From assembly GCA_009746045.1 (NCBI GenBank), contig RPFO01000853.1, positions 23,376 to 87,375 on the forward strand: a stretch of DNA of 64,000 nucleotides, in the 5' to 3' direction. Numbering within the stretch: position 1 is the stretch's first letter; each line of letters opens with the position of its first letter. Positions 45,101 to 60,807 of this stretch are shown piece after piece. The notes below the pieces were generated by a model. That model saw only the letters and a list, made by a program, of their open reading frames with translations. It made no database searches and was not told the origin of the DNA. The stretch comes from Mesostigma viride (lineage: Eukaryota > Streptophyta > Mesostigmatophyceae > Mesostigmatales > Mesostigmataceae). The position numbers and the translations under genes are program-made.

Positions 45101-48100
45101 CGCAGCAAAAGTACATCCGGCGCATGCTAACCCCCCGGATGCCAAAACTAGCACCACGAGTACTCACCCATCCGATCGTGGAATCGTTGTTGTACTGAGA
45201 AAAACACCTAGTGCGCACATACTCGCCCCGAGTATGAAAAAAAGAAGTGCTTTGCGCATACGCACTCACCAACGCGGTGCCACAAATATCCATATGTGGT
45301 CGCGTACTCACCCCCGTCGTGCCAAAAAGAGCCTCGGCCGACGAAAATTTCTCAAACACGCGCGCAAGCTCCTCCACTGCCTCGCGTGTGCTGGCGGCCG
45401 CCTCGTCCGCCGCGTCGCCCTCCAGGTCCCCTACTGCCAGCTGCAACGCCTCGCTGATGTCCGGCTTGGCGATCACGTACTCGATCTGGATGGGGGGCTC
45501 CGTGGGGGCCTCTTTTGGGGCCGGGGGCTGGGCCGCCGCGGGCTGTTGTGGAGGGGGAAGGTTGGGTGGATCGCGATGAGGCAACCCGATGATGTGTATG
45601 GATCAGTGAGGGAACATGATGTGAGCCCGCAGGAGTGTTAAGGGATATTATGCTGGATACGTGTGCCCTGCTTTGATTGCGGGCAGTTTGGGACATGAGG
45701 CATGGTGGGAAAAGCCACAGATATACTTCGTTGGCAGCAAAACTTTGAAAGCTGGCTTGTGTGTGAGAGAGAGAGAGAGGGAGAGGGAGAGGGGGAGGGG
45801 GAGAAAGACAGAGACAGAGACAGAGACAGAGGGAAAGACACAGAGACAGAGAGAGAGGGGGGGCAGGGAGGGAGGGAGGGAGGGAGGGAGGGAGGGAGGG
45901 AGGGAGGGAGGGAGGGAGGGAGGGAGGGAGGGAGGAAGGGAGGGAGGGAGGGAGGGAGGGAGGGAGGGAGGGAGGGAGGGAGGGAGGGAGGGAGGGAGGG
46001 AGGGAGGGAGGGAGGGAGGGAGGGAGGGAGGGAGGGAGGGAGGGAGGGAGGGAGGGAGGGAGGGAGGGAGGGAGGGAGGGAGGGAGGGAGGGAGGGAGGA
46101 GGGAGGGAGGGAGGGAGGGAGGGAGGGAGGGAGGGAGGGAGGAGGAGGGAGGGAGGGAGGGAGGGAGGAGGGAGGGAGGGAGGAGGGAGGGAGGGAGGAG
46201 GGAGGGAGGGAGGGAGGGAGGGAGGGAGGGAGGGAGGGAGGGAGGGAGGGAGGGAGGGAGGGAGGGAGGGAGGAGGGAGGGAGGGAGGGAGGGAGGGAGG
46301 GAGGGAGGGAGGGAGGGAGGGAGGAGGGAGGGAGGGAGGGAGGGAGGGAGGGAGGGAGGGAGGGAGGGAGGGAGGGAGGGAGGAGGGAGGGAGGGAGGGA
46401 GGGAGGGAGGAGGGAGGGAGGAGGGAGGGAGGGAGGGAGGGAGGGAGGGAGGGAGGGAGGGAGGGAGGGAGGGAGGGAGGGAGGGAGGGAGGGAGGGAGG
46501 GAGGGAGGGAGGGAGGGAGGGAGGGAGGGAGGGAGGAGGGAGGGAGGAGGGAGGAGGGAGGGAGGGAGGGAGGGAGGGAGAGGGAGGGAGGGAGGAGGGA
46601 GGGAGGGAGGGAGGGAGGGAGGGAGGGAGGGAGGGAGGGAGGGAGGGAGGGAGGGAGGGAGGGAGGGAGGAGGGAGGGAGGGAGGGGGAGGGAGGGAGGG
46701 AGGAGGGAGGGAGGGGAGGGAGGGAGGGAGGGAGGAGGGAGGGAGGGAGGGAGGGAGGGAGGGAGGGAGGGAGGGAGGGAGGGAGGGAGGGAGGGAGGGA
46801 GGGAGGGAGGGAGGGAGGGAGGGAGGAGGAGGGAGGGAGGAGGGAGGGAGGGAGGGAGGGAGGGAGGGAGGGAGGGAGGGAGGGAGGGAGGGAGGGAGGG
46901 AGGGAGGGAGGGAGGGAGGAGGGAGGGAGGAGGAGGGAGGGAGGGAGGGAGGAGGGAGGGAGGGAGGGAGGGAGGGAGGGAGGGAGGGAGGGAGGGAGGG
47001 AGGGAGGGAGGGAGGGAGGAGGGAGGAGGGAGGGAGGGAGGGAGGGAGGGAGGGAGGGAGGGAGGGAGGGAGGGAGGGAGGGAGGGAGGGAGGGAGGGAG
47101 GGAGGGAGGAGGGAGGGAGGGAGGGAGGGAGGGAGGGAGGGAGGGAGGGAGGGAGGGAGGGAGGGAGGGAGGGAGGGAGGGAGGGAGGGAGGGAGGGAGG
47201 GAGGGAGGGAGGGAGGGAGGGAGGGAGGGAGGGAGGGAGGGAGGGAGGGAGGGAGGGAGGGAGGGAGGGAGGGAGGGAGGGAGGGAGGGAGGGAGGGAGG
47301 GAGGGAGGGAGGGGAGGGAGGGAGGGAGAGCCGTGGTCTCCACTGGGCAACAAAGAAAGCACTACCAATAATAAAGCAGCAGCAATAAGAACTAAAAAAA
47401 AATCACTACCAATAAGAAAGCAGAAGCACTAATCACACTTGCCACGTATCACGCCTGTCCTGGCTGGCTGGCCAGCTGAGTACAGGCAGGCAGGCAGGGA
47501 GGGCGGGAGGGCGGGAGGGAAGAAGGGACAGGGTGAAAGGGGCATGGGCAGACACTCTCCCAACGCCCTGTGTAGCTCGACACGAAAGCGGCACGTGGCC
47601 GCAATCCCAGCACGACCGCATAGGCACATGTAACACATATGGCATATATATATACATTGATATTGATAAACTACGGAGGTGAGAGGGGCATTAAATTAAA
47701 TTAAATTAAATTAAATTAAATTAAATTAAATTAAATTAAATTAAATTAAATTAAGTTAAATGATAAAATGACTCCGTTGGGAGATCATGTAGCGCGTATT
47801 CCCTTGCTGGATGGATGGGGGTGAGCGAAGCCGCAAAACCTAACTAAGCTAACTCTAAGCTAGTCTAGAAAATCCTAACTACTCTACTCAGCAAAGCGCC
47901 CCTTCCTCGTGGGGGGGGGGGGACTTGCCCACAGGGGCTGGCGTGTGGGCCTGGGCAACGGTCTGCCACCTGTTATTGTTCTGCATAGCAGTACAAGCAA
48001 GAGAGAGGGAGGAGATGTGGTGCTCAAACAAACAAACGAGAGGGGCACATGACACACATCTATACTACTGCTGTATATACAGCACATTATGACACGTATG

Positions 48101-49091
48101 ACTGCCTCAACACCTGGATAACTTGATACCTGGATGCCTTGACCCCATAAACATTCATCTACCGGGAAGCTTCTCTACCTGGGCCGTTTGACACGGGGAT
48201 ACCCTGGTCCATGATAGGGGCCTTTCTAACTTACCACGTTCCTGACAAACCCTCACAGTCCTCTGTCACTTACCATTACCAGGTGAGTTGACTTAGTCAC
48301 ACTCTCCCAACGTCACTGGCCCTGTTTCGTGGTAACCTTCACCATGGCAAAATGCTTTCTTGCAAACTGCATGCATTAGGTCATGGCGCCACACAGGAAC
48401 TGGGCTGCTTATCGGACCGCTAAGAGGGCTGAGAAGGCTCAAACAGGCTTGGAAAAGGTGTACAGCCGCTCTTGGTACAATGGCTTGATTCCCATGGCCT
48501 ACAACGCAGGTCTGAGCTTTCTGACAGGAGAGCGTCCCTGCAGATGCTGGCATAGCACACCATGGCCTGGGGAAACCAACAACACAAGTGCGTCCAGATG
48601 ACGTGGCAGCGCCCGCTCATCATAAACAGTATAGGCAGACGAAGGGCACTTAGAGAGTACTAGCTGCAATTTAGGACTACGATCAATGCTAGGATGGGAT
48701 TACACCAGCAGCCAACAAGGTGTAGATGATCAAGGCACATTGCAGCAGCCGTACGTGCATGCCATGAATGTCGAGCAGCGACGCAGGCACTCTTCCACGA
48801 GACATGGTTGGTTCTAACGAAGCTCAACCATCGGGATAATATGGCGGAGTAGCTTACCTTCTCAGGCTTTCCGTCACTGACGTCCGCGCCAGAAGCAGCG
48901 AGAGCCTTCCTCTCCTTTGCCTTCTCCTTCTTTTTCTTTCTTCTCATGATCCTGCGCCTCTCGGCAGCAGATTTGGGCGCAGCGGTTTCTTCCGTATCAT
49001 AATCCTGTTCCTCTGCCTCGTCGGGTGTCTCCTCAGGGGCCCCGTTCACTTCCGGGGGGATCCCGGGCACAACGTCCGTGTCGTCACCCAT
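28368..49091 (-). CDS. SF3B2: Splicing factor 3B subunit 2 (SAP145 homologue), 15 exons
   Basis: Exons in transcription order: 49091-48858, 45542-45312, 44791-44642, 43753-43691, 42538-42353, 41215-41036, 39895-39674, 39168-39109, 37179-37102, 35788-35724, 34811-34659, 34082-34058 (25 nt), 29938-29811, 29121-29040, 28448-28368. Phases close throughout, giving 645 residues. Order: acidic/basic N-terminus with [18 protein letters not shown]; acidic linker; SF3B2 core ([58 protein letters not shown], residues about 206-348); PSP domain ([40 protein letters not shown], about 353-420); [10 protein letters not shown]; acidic tract; [48 protein letters not shown] end. The family is a U2 snRNP SF3b subunit that contacts pre-mRNA near the branch point. 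It is shorter than human (about 895) but near plant length. Confidence 0.95.
29001..29055 (-). repeat. Perfect duplication of SF3B2 exon-14 donor edge
   Basis: The 22 bp ending exon 14, with its donor (minus-strand GACATGGTGGCGGAG|GTAAGC), occurs at 29034-29055 and again 33 bp downstream at 29001-29022. Using the second donor (exon end 29007) would add 33 nt in frame, encoding [11 protein letters not shown], which repeats the conserved DMVAE. Confidence 0.92.
29166..30030 (+). repeat. Poly-G runs upstream of SF3B2 exons 14 and 13
   Basis: G-runs at about 29176-29199 and 30010-30026 on the plus strand give long C tracts in the SF3B2 pre-mRNA, within about 50-90 nt of the acceptors at 29122 and 29939. 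A similar run at about 41219-41237 sits directly at the exon-6 acceptor. They probably act as, or arose from, polypyrimidine tracts. Confidence 0.75.
29315..29835 (-). repeat. Serial decayed copies of SF3B2 exon-13 donor edge
   Basis: The real edge on the plus strand is GCACCCACTTGCTGGCCAGC (from 29804). Related strings lie at about 29756 (GCCCACTTGCTGGCCTGCCG), 29695 (CGCTTGCTGGCCAGCTGTGG), 29632, 29563, 29467 (CACCCACATGCTGGCCAGCT), 29430 (CTGGCCAGCTGCAGTCAC), 29380 and 29320 (GGCCAGCTGTGGTGAC). Spacing is about 40-70 bp, and copies share GTGGTCAC beyond the exon part, so the repeat unit was exon edge plus adjacent sequence. Confidence 0.8.
30140..30184. repeat. (GT)n microsatellite
   Basis: About 22 uninterrupted GT dinucleotides, in the intron between SF3B2 exons 12 and 13. 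Confidence 0.95.
30684..34044. repeat. Graded compound tetra/octanucleotide array, 3.36 kb
   Basis: Ordered blocks on the plus strand: (CAAA)n about 30684-30727; (CAAACCAA)n to about 30772; (CCGACAAA)n to about 30838; (CCGACCAA)n to about 32545, some 213 units with only one 4-bp slip near 31630; (CCGACCCA)n to about 32695; CCGA/CCCA mixtures to about 32870; (CCGA)n to about 32920; (GCCC)-rich to about 33160; GCGC/CCCG mixtures to about 33290; (GCGCGAAC)n to about 33372; (GCACGAAC)n to about 33573; (GAAC)n to about 33905; (AAAC)n to 34044. Most neighbouring blocks differ by one base. The array fills the SF3B2 intron between exons 12 and 13 and starts about 12 nt after the exon-12 donor. Open frames of about 1,190 codons in several phases are artefacts of stop-free repeats. 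Confidence 0.95.
34417..34680 (-). repeat. Decayed copies of SF3B2 exon-11 donor edge
   Basis: The real edge on the plus strand is CCACTCACGTGTGCGCTGTG (34651-34670). Relatives lie at about 34564 (CGCTCACGTGTGCGCTGTGC), 34484 (CCACTCAAGTGTGCACC), 34417 (CCATTCATGTGTGCTATGCC), and weaker CGCTCATGTCC and CACGCACATGCCC near 34498 and 34604. All lie in the downstream intron, at 60-90-bp intervals. Confidence 0.75.
35505..36190 (-). repeat. Decayed copies of both edges of SF3B2 exon 10
   Basis: Donor side: the real CCACCTGGACATGGAGTCCA (35720-35739) recurs at about 35652 (CTACCTGGACATGGAGTCCG), 35689 (CCACCTGGACACAGAATGGC) and 35508 (CCACCTGGCCATGCAGT). Acceptor side: the real AGCTCGTCCTCCTCCTGATG (35775-35794) recurs at about 35902 (GGCTCGTCCTCCTGTTGAAA), 36091 (AGCTCGCCCTCCTACCAACA) and 36111 (AGCTCGTCCTCTTCCTCATG). 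Copies also share AGACAACACGCCAAGG-like flank at 35834, 35938 and 36168, giving units of roughly 110-130 bp. Confidence 0.8.
37021..37086. repeat. 33-bp perfect tandem duplication beside SF3B2 exon 9
   Basis: Two identical 33-bp units (37021-37053 and 37054-37086), beginning TATCCCTACGCATACTCTTC, lie just intronic of the exon-9 donor at 37101. The unit contains no exon sequence. Confidence 0.92.
38518..38815. repeat. (GGTTGAT)n heptanucleotide array, about 42 units
   Basis: Very uniform apart from two GGTGGAT units near 38632-38645. It lies in the SF3B2 intron between exons 8 and 9. The heptamer is not a known plant or algal telomere motif. Confidence 0.95.
40195..40918. repeat. 25-bp minisatellite, about 29 units
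   Basis: Unit TGACCGTGCCCAACCCCACC-CTAAA with CTCAA and CCCCACCCCACC variants. The CCCCACC variant recurs at about 40281, 40501, 40681 and 40881, indicating block duplication of 7-9 units. It lies in the SF3B2 intron between exons 6 and 7. Confidence 0.95.
40956..41062 (-). repeat. Duplicated donor edge of SF3B2 exon 6
   Basis: ACTCCTTCCCCTCGTAGTAG plus GC, the last coding bases of exon 6 (AYYEGKEF), recurs at about 40969-40990, some 72 bp into the downstream intron. It is also followed by a TCACCCACC-like intron segment. Confidence 0.88.
41195..41755 (-). repeat. Five decayed copies of SF3B2 exon-6 acceptor edge
   Basis: The real edge on the plus strand is CTTTTCCACATACGCCTGGG (41201-41220). 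Relatives in the upstream intron: about 41301 (TTCCCTATGTACGCCTGGGT), 41395 (TTCCTCCATGTACGCATGGG), 41554 (ATTCTCCACATACGGCTGGA), 41664 (TGCCTCCACATACAGCTGAA) and 41735 (TCCTCCGAGTATGCTTGGGG). Most retain a potential AG splice acceptor. Confidence 0.8.
41814..42380 (-). repeat. Four decayed copies of SF3B2 exon-5 donor edge
   Basis: The real edge on the plus strand is CCACCTGACGGATCTTCTCG (42350-42369), then ATTCCGGTCGCAGCGATG. Relatives: about 42250 (CCCACATGCCAGATCTTCTC...GGTCACGGCAAC), 42168 (CCCACCTGCTGAATCTTCTC...GGCCACAGCAAC), 42046 (CGAACCTGCCAGATCTTTTT...CCGGTCGTGATG) and 41817 (CCCATCTGCCGGATCTTCTT). The homology runs at least 40 bp into the exon. Between 41850 and 42010 the intron is also an ATAATGATAGTAATAACAAC-type tandem. 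Confidence 0.83.
45048..45330 (-). repeat. Decayed copies of SF3B2 exon-2 donor edge
   Basis: The real edge on the plus strand is GTACTCACCCCCGTCGTGCC-AAAAAG (45304-45329). Relatives: about 45261 (TACGCACTCACCAACGCGGTGCC split as CACTCACCAACGCGGTGCC), 45209-45235, 45160 (GTACTCACCCATCCGATCGT), 45122 (GCTAACCCCCCGGATGCC), 45088, and 45050 (ACACTCACCCCCGCGGTGCC). The CACTCACC plus CGCGGTGCC core recurs about every 40-60 bp. Confidence 0.78.
45860..47332 (+). repeat. (GGGA)n array 1, 1.47 kb
   Basis: Near-pure GGGA with occasional GGA shortening, preceded at 45770-45855 by GAGA and ACAGAG repeats. In the SF3B2 transcript it is a (UCCC)n tract ending about 320 nt before the exon-2 acceptor at 45543. 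The G-rich strand could form quadruplexes. Proline/serine or glycine/arginine frames of 570-660 codons here are not genes. Confidence 0.95.
47691..48040 (-). mobile_element. 5'-truncated non-LTR copy with (TTAAA)n tail
   Basis: On the minus strand: [20 protein letters not shown], a CCAGCCCCTGTGGGCAAG block, a roughly 100-bp 3' region, the terminus CATGATCTCCCAACGGAGTC, then about 14 TTTAA units (plus strand 47691-47760). It lies in SF3B2 intron 1 in sense orientation and is the third copy of the ORF2 C-terminal signature in the window. Confidence 0.8.
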
Positions 49092-50309
49092 AGTTTGTTC
49101 TACTCAAAACGTGTATCTTTATTGCAGACCGCTTTAAGGCATTCCACCTACGGGCTCGTTGAACATCCCTCGCGCCCTCGGGGACACGGACGTCATGAGA
49201 GCTCACAATTTGTTCAAGCTTTAGACGCGTTCAACTGCTCAGATACCAAAGTTCGCGGGACAACAACAATACCTAGCCAGCTAAATACCGCGACCAGGTT
49301 ATACTGTGGAATTCACTGTCGTCGTTTCTGTGACAATAATGCGCAAGCTTTCAGCTTCCCCGGCCAACTCGATGCTGCATGCAGTCTTATGCAAGTTAAC
49401 AGAAAGCTCAGGAGTGGAGGTGGTGAAGCCTTCTGCGTGAGCAGGCCAAGATGCTGGCATGCTGCAAGACGGGGTGTGTCAGAATTATCACGAAGCACAA
49501 TCGGGGAGTCCCAACTCCCAAGTGGCCAAGTCCCAACAATCAGGGCTGAGGGCTCCAATCAAGGGATTCAGCCTTATTCAGGTCGAGACTCGAGAGCCTA
49601 ACATAACTAACTAGGTATATATAAGAAGTCTACACTCTGTAAGTCTTCTAAGAGTGTAGACAGACTTCAGTACACTACTACCAGTACTGTAGTCTATCTG
49701 GCTTCTCAGCATTACAGTTTCATCTCCCTATTCATGGCTATTCCGGGGAAATGGGTGTGTTTTATTTCCAGATTCCCTATTCATGGCTATTCATGGTGCC
49801 ATGGGGAATCTTTTACTCGGGCGTTCGTTCAGTTCAGTTCAGTTCAGTTTACGTGTACACGTGTAAATAGTGCGTGGTACTTTATTACTCCCCTGCGGGT
49901 TTATTCCCACGCGGGTCAGGACTAGCTTAATATAGGGGTCAATTAACCAAGTATTATATTCAACGTCCATCAGTCAGGGGTGTATCTGGATTCTGTTAGT
50001 GGCTAGTGTCCAAGGCTCAGAGCTACGGCAGTAAATTTCCGATTCGGACAGGTAGTAGCATTTTCTCGCTACTTAATAAAGTTACGGCTCCTACACAGTA
50101 CTAGTACACTGTATGGCTGGGATGCTTGGCCACGCTGCGCCAGCACATAGGGCACTAACACGCGAACGGTCAAGTCGCCCATTGCCCAAGTGGCAAGCAT
50201 CCTGCATCTCGAAGGCCATTCTGGGCACCATATCCAAGAGAGAATTCCCTCTAGCCATTTTACCTTTTATACACATTACAAGTTACAGTAATAACCGCCT
50301 TTTTGCAAA
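49092..50309. promoter_or_regulatory. Intergenic region between divergent SF3B2 and LysM genes
   Basis: 1.2 kb that must hold both promoters. A perfect 11-bp hairpin (GTCTACACTCT at 49628-49638, AGAGTGTAGAC at 49651-49661, 12-nt loop) sits next to GTATATATAAG at 49614-49624. An (AGTTC)n tail-like run at about 49826-49850 followed by CCTGCGGGTTTATTCCCACG resembles the end of a short retroposon. Transcription starts cannot be placed. Confidence 0.45.
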
Positions 50310-53036
50310 ATGGCTCCACGGGAAGGTCAGTCTTTTTTTCAACTAGCATTTCAGCGGCAATTTTGAGCAGCTGTATCATGTAGGCATTATGCGTAGGGTT
50401 ATGCCACTGACAAATATTGGTGCTTCGGTAATTTTTTCCTGCTTACTTGTGCGTCGAGATTTACAGCCCCTGTTACAGCCCCTGGTAAAGTTGCTGTGAA
50501 GAAATCCGGTCCTTCCGCGAGCACTCCAACCAATCCTCCCGCGAGCAACCTCGCGCCAGCGTCACAAGAGGTTTGTGCACGTATCCGTGTATTTTGCCCC
50601 GCTCCCCGACTGACACAACGAACTTCAGCTATATTTTCACATCTCATTGCCTTGGCCTGGAAGTCTTCGATGTTTGCGCTTGGATGTTATTTATCTGCTT
50701 CATTCCGGTAAATGAACGGGGTAATGCGGCTGCTATCGTGCCTTTGCGCAGAAAGCGTCTGCCGCAAAGACTTCCACGACCAAGACTTCTACAACGTCAC
50801 GAAGTGCCCCGGCTAAATCCGTAAAGCCCCGGGTCAAAAGTGTGACGAAAACTGCTCCCACATCTTCGAAGAAGGCAGAAGCATCAGCTGCTGACGCTGC
50901 TGCACCAACGGGCGGCAAGCGTGGCCTTTTCCGATGGTGGCGCGAGGTAAGGAGTTCTTGGACTTTTTCTTACTTTTTCACTGAGCAAACTCTACGGTTT
51001 GCGATGCCCTGGGAAGAATAATTGCCGCTTCCCAAGTACGAAAGACATAAGCTATGTATAATCCTAATCGAGACAGCAGTATCCTTCTGTCTTCATGCAG
51101 CGACGACCCATCATCATAGCGAATGCTTCTAACCCCTACGACCAGCAGCAATAACATGTTGTTATTTCCATGGAGGATGTCATTAGTTGTGGGTATGCCT
51201 CTTGATATGCAAAATGCCACCTAAATGTTGGTCGGCCAGTGTCATGGAGTGTTCATGCGTTGCGTGCTCGATGCGACCCACATGCTCCCACTTCCCCTTC
51301 ATGGTGATGCTTGCCACCCCTGCGGTAGCTGAGGGGAGGTCACTTCGCAAGGCTCGCCCTAGACTCTCACCTGCATGCCCAACAGGACAGAAATAAAGAA
51401 TGGCGTTTTCTAGCTTAATGGCGACGGATTCTGGGAAAGTGCTTGAGGAGTTTTCAAGCTTCGAGCTTCTCCGAATCAGCTTATTGCCACTGTCGTTGGT
51501 GAACTTGAATTTAGCAGAACACAGATTTCTTAGACCAGTAGAAGTCTCAGCAAAGCATGTTGTCCCCACTAGGTGGATACAAGCAGGAGACTCACCACGG
51601 CTTCTTTGTAGGACGAGCTGATGTGGAACAGATCCCTAACCGTGCGAGGGTTCTACTGCATTATGGTTTACTGCATCTTCACCATGCCACTGCTTAAGTG
51701 TGCAGGTTACTTTGCTTGTAGCTTAGGCTCCATCGTAGGCTGAAGCATCCAGAGTTCTATGGGAGAGAAAACATGCATGAAATGTTGCTTGCGGTCTCCC
51801 CGATGAAATTGCACACAGAAATGTATATCTCTATTTCGTCCCTACCCCGATTCTACGCAGATGTGTTCCATGGTCCACATGTTGCTGGCACGAGCGCCAG
51901 CCCAGCTAGACGACCCAGCCCTCCTTCTCTCCGTCATCACAAAAGCTGACTCACCTTAGTGTTCTGGACATTGACCCACCATCCGTCTTTTTTTTTTTTC
52001 ACTCGCCCTTCGTCATGTGCTTCCGTTCATTTGCTGTCTCACCTGTGATCCTGCCGGCAACCTCATCGCTGACTCGACCCTGCGTGTGGATTCTGCGTGT
52101 TGTCGGGTACCCTCCCGTGTGTATAAATTGAATTAACTTTTGAAATTATATTGCCACTATTTTGTATCCTCCCTCAACCCCCCACCCCCACGCCCACCCC
52201 CACCCCCCCACCCTTGGTTCCTACCCTATCCTCCCCCGCCATCGCGTGCGTGCAGGCGATTGCCGGCACAGTTGTGTTCGCGACCTTGTACCTGCTGAAA
52301 CCGGTGTCCAAAAGGAACACGGCCCCCAAGTGAGTTGAACGTGGCTACCAAACATGGCCGCCAGACGTGGCTGCTGAATTGCGACCCAGATCTATTTTAT
52401 ATTATTGCAAGGCAGCCAATCCAATACGTGTGTTTTCTTTACTCAGACAATAAAGGTCTGCCCACCCACCATGCCTGCGTACACCTGACCTGGCGCCCGC
52501 CCGCCCGCCCGCCCGCCGGTCCCCCTGCCCCCCTGCCCGCCTGCCCCCCTGCCCGCCTGCCCACCCGCCCCCAGTACTTAGCTGTCTCAGTTCTGCCTCT
52601 GGTCACAATGATGGTGCGCCTTGGTCGCCTCCTTTCCTTTGCTGCACCCTGGTTCTTTTCCAGGTACTATGTCGTCAAGCAGGGGGACTACCTGAGCAAG
52701 CTCGTGTCCGACTGCTCAAACCCCAGGAGCAAGTTTTACCAACTCAACCCACAGGTGTGTGCGCTGGTTTCAGGGGCTTGTCGCAGTGTCGAAAGTAGCT
52801 TTTGTTCATGGGATCCATACCACAGAGCGCAGCTGCCAGACTGCTACGTATGCAAGTTAGCCTCCCTTTCCGTGGTCTCAACAATATGAATGATGACAGC
52901 AATATGCCAAACAGCATCCATGTCCTAATGATGATTACTGTGGTATATGCTCACTTTTTTTGTTCCTTGTCTGTCTGGCTTGCAGGTCTGCGACCGGCAT
53001 TTGATCTTTCCGGGCCAACGCCTTCGCTTGAACTAG
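50310..53036 (+). CDS. Membrane protein with C-terminal LysM domain
   Basis: Six exons: 50310-50325, 50467-50570, 50752-50946, 52256-52329, 52664-52754 and 52986-53036. All are GT-AG and phases close, giving 176 residues. The 16-nt first exon carries ATGGCTCCACGGGAAG. Residues 6-105 are Lys/Ser/Thr/Ala/Pro-rich and basic (KTSTTKTSTTSRSAPAKSVK), ending in RGLFRWWRE. Residues 106-119 (AIAGTVVFATLYLL) look like a transmembrane helix. Residues 131-176 form a LysM domain: YYVVKQGDYLSKLVSDC, FYQLNPQVCD, IFPGQRLRLN, the usual GD.L..I...N.....I.PGQ.L.. pattern with the protein ending right after it. LysM domains bind N-acetylglucosamine polymers, but in this context the ligand is unknown. There is no signal peptide; the basic N-terminus could be cytosolic or a targeting sequence. 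The third intron (1.3 kb) holds only weak frames. Confidence 0.85.
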
Positions 53037-53442
53037 GTAGCTTGCTGTATTGATAGTGCAGCCTAAGCGTTATGAGGGGCTGTGTGTAGGAGTAAGAGAT
53101 GTGTGGAAGTTTATTGGTTCAGGTATGTTCTAGCTTGCAAAGGGCTCTTTGCAAAGGGCTCCACATTTTAACGGCTTCCATGAATGGCCTGGATAGTTTC
53201 TGTAAAGGTCGACCCGAATAGAGCAGAAACCCTGCGGGCCTGTGCATGGAATTGTGGGGACTTTGACCATAAGATACCTAGGACATATTTCTGTTGTATT
53301 AAAGCAGGCGTCATTTTTTCTCCCATGAATAATCCCATTTTGTGGGCAAAAAACTAATAATAATTAATCAACTGGCAACGTATTCCCACAGTGTTGCAAA
53401 TCTCACTGCTGATAATGCCATACACTGTGTCGTACCGGCCAA
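53037..53442. other. 3' flanks of convergent LysM and helicase genes
   Basis: 406 bp between two stop codons, holding both 3' UTRs. TAATAATAATTAATCAACT near 53354-53372 and GGCTCTTTGCAAA repeats near 53143 are the only notable strings. No terminator can be assigned. Confidence 0.5.
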
Positions 53443-60751
<7,309 letters not shown>

Positions 60752-60807
60752 CTGGGGGGAAGGGGGGAGTAGAAGGTAAGGAAGGCAGGGCAGCAGGCAT
60801 CAGGACA

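Noticed and set aside
45352-47432. LPPSLPPS- and GREGGREG-type frames of 570-660 codons
   Set aside because: Translations of (GGGA)n; only the 45312-45542 part is coding, as SF3B2 exon 2.
51841-51960. Extra plus-strand exon (MCSMVHMLLARAPAQLDD) in the LysM intron
   Set aside because: It ends in a stop after 32 codons and would break the phase-consistent six-exon model; a minus-strand reading of the same bases looks equally good.
53150-53210. TGTAA polyadenylation signal typical of volvocine algae
   Set aside because: One TGTAA near 53198 is expected by chance, and the other genes lack it at the right distance.
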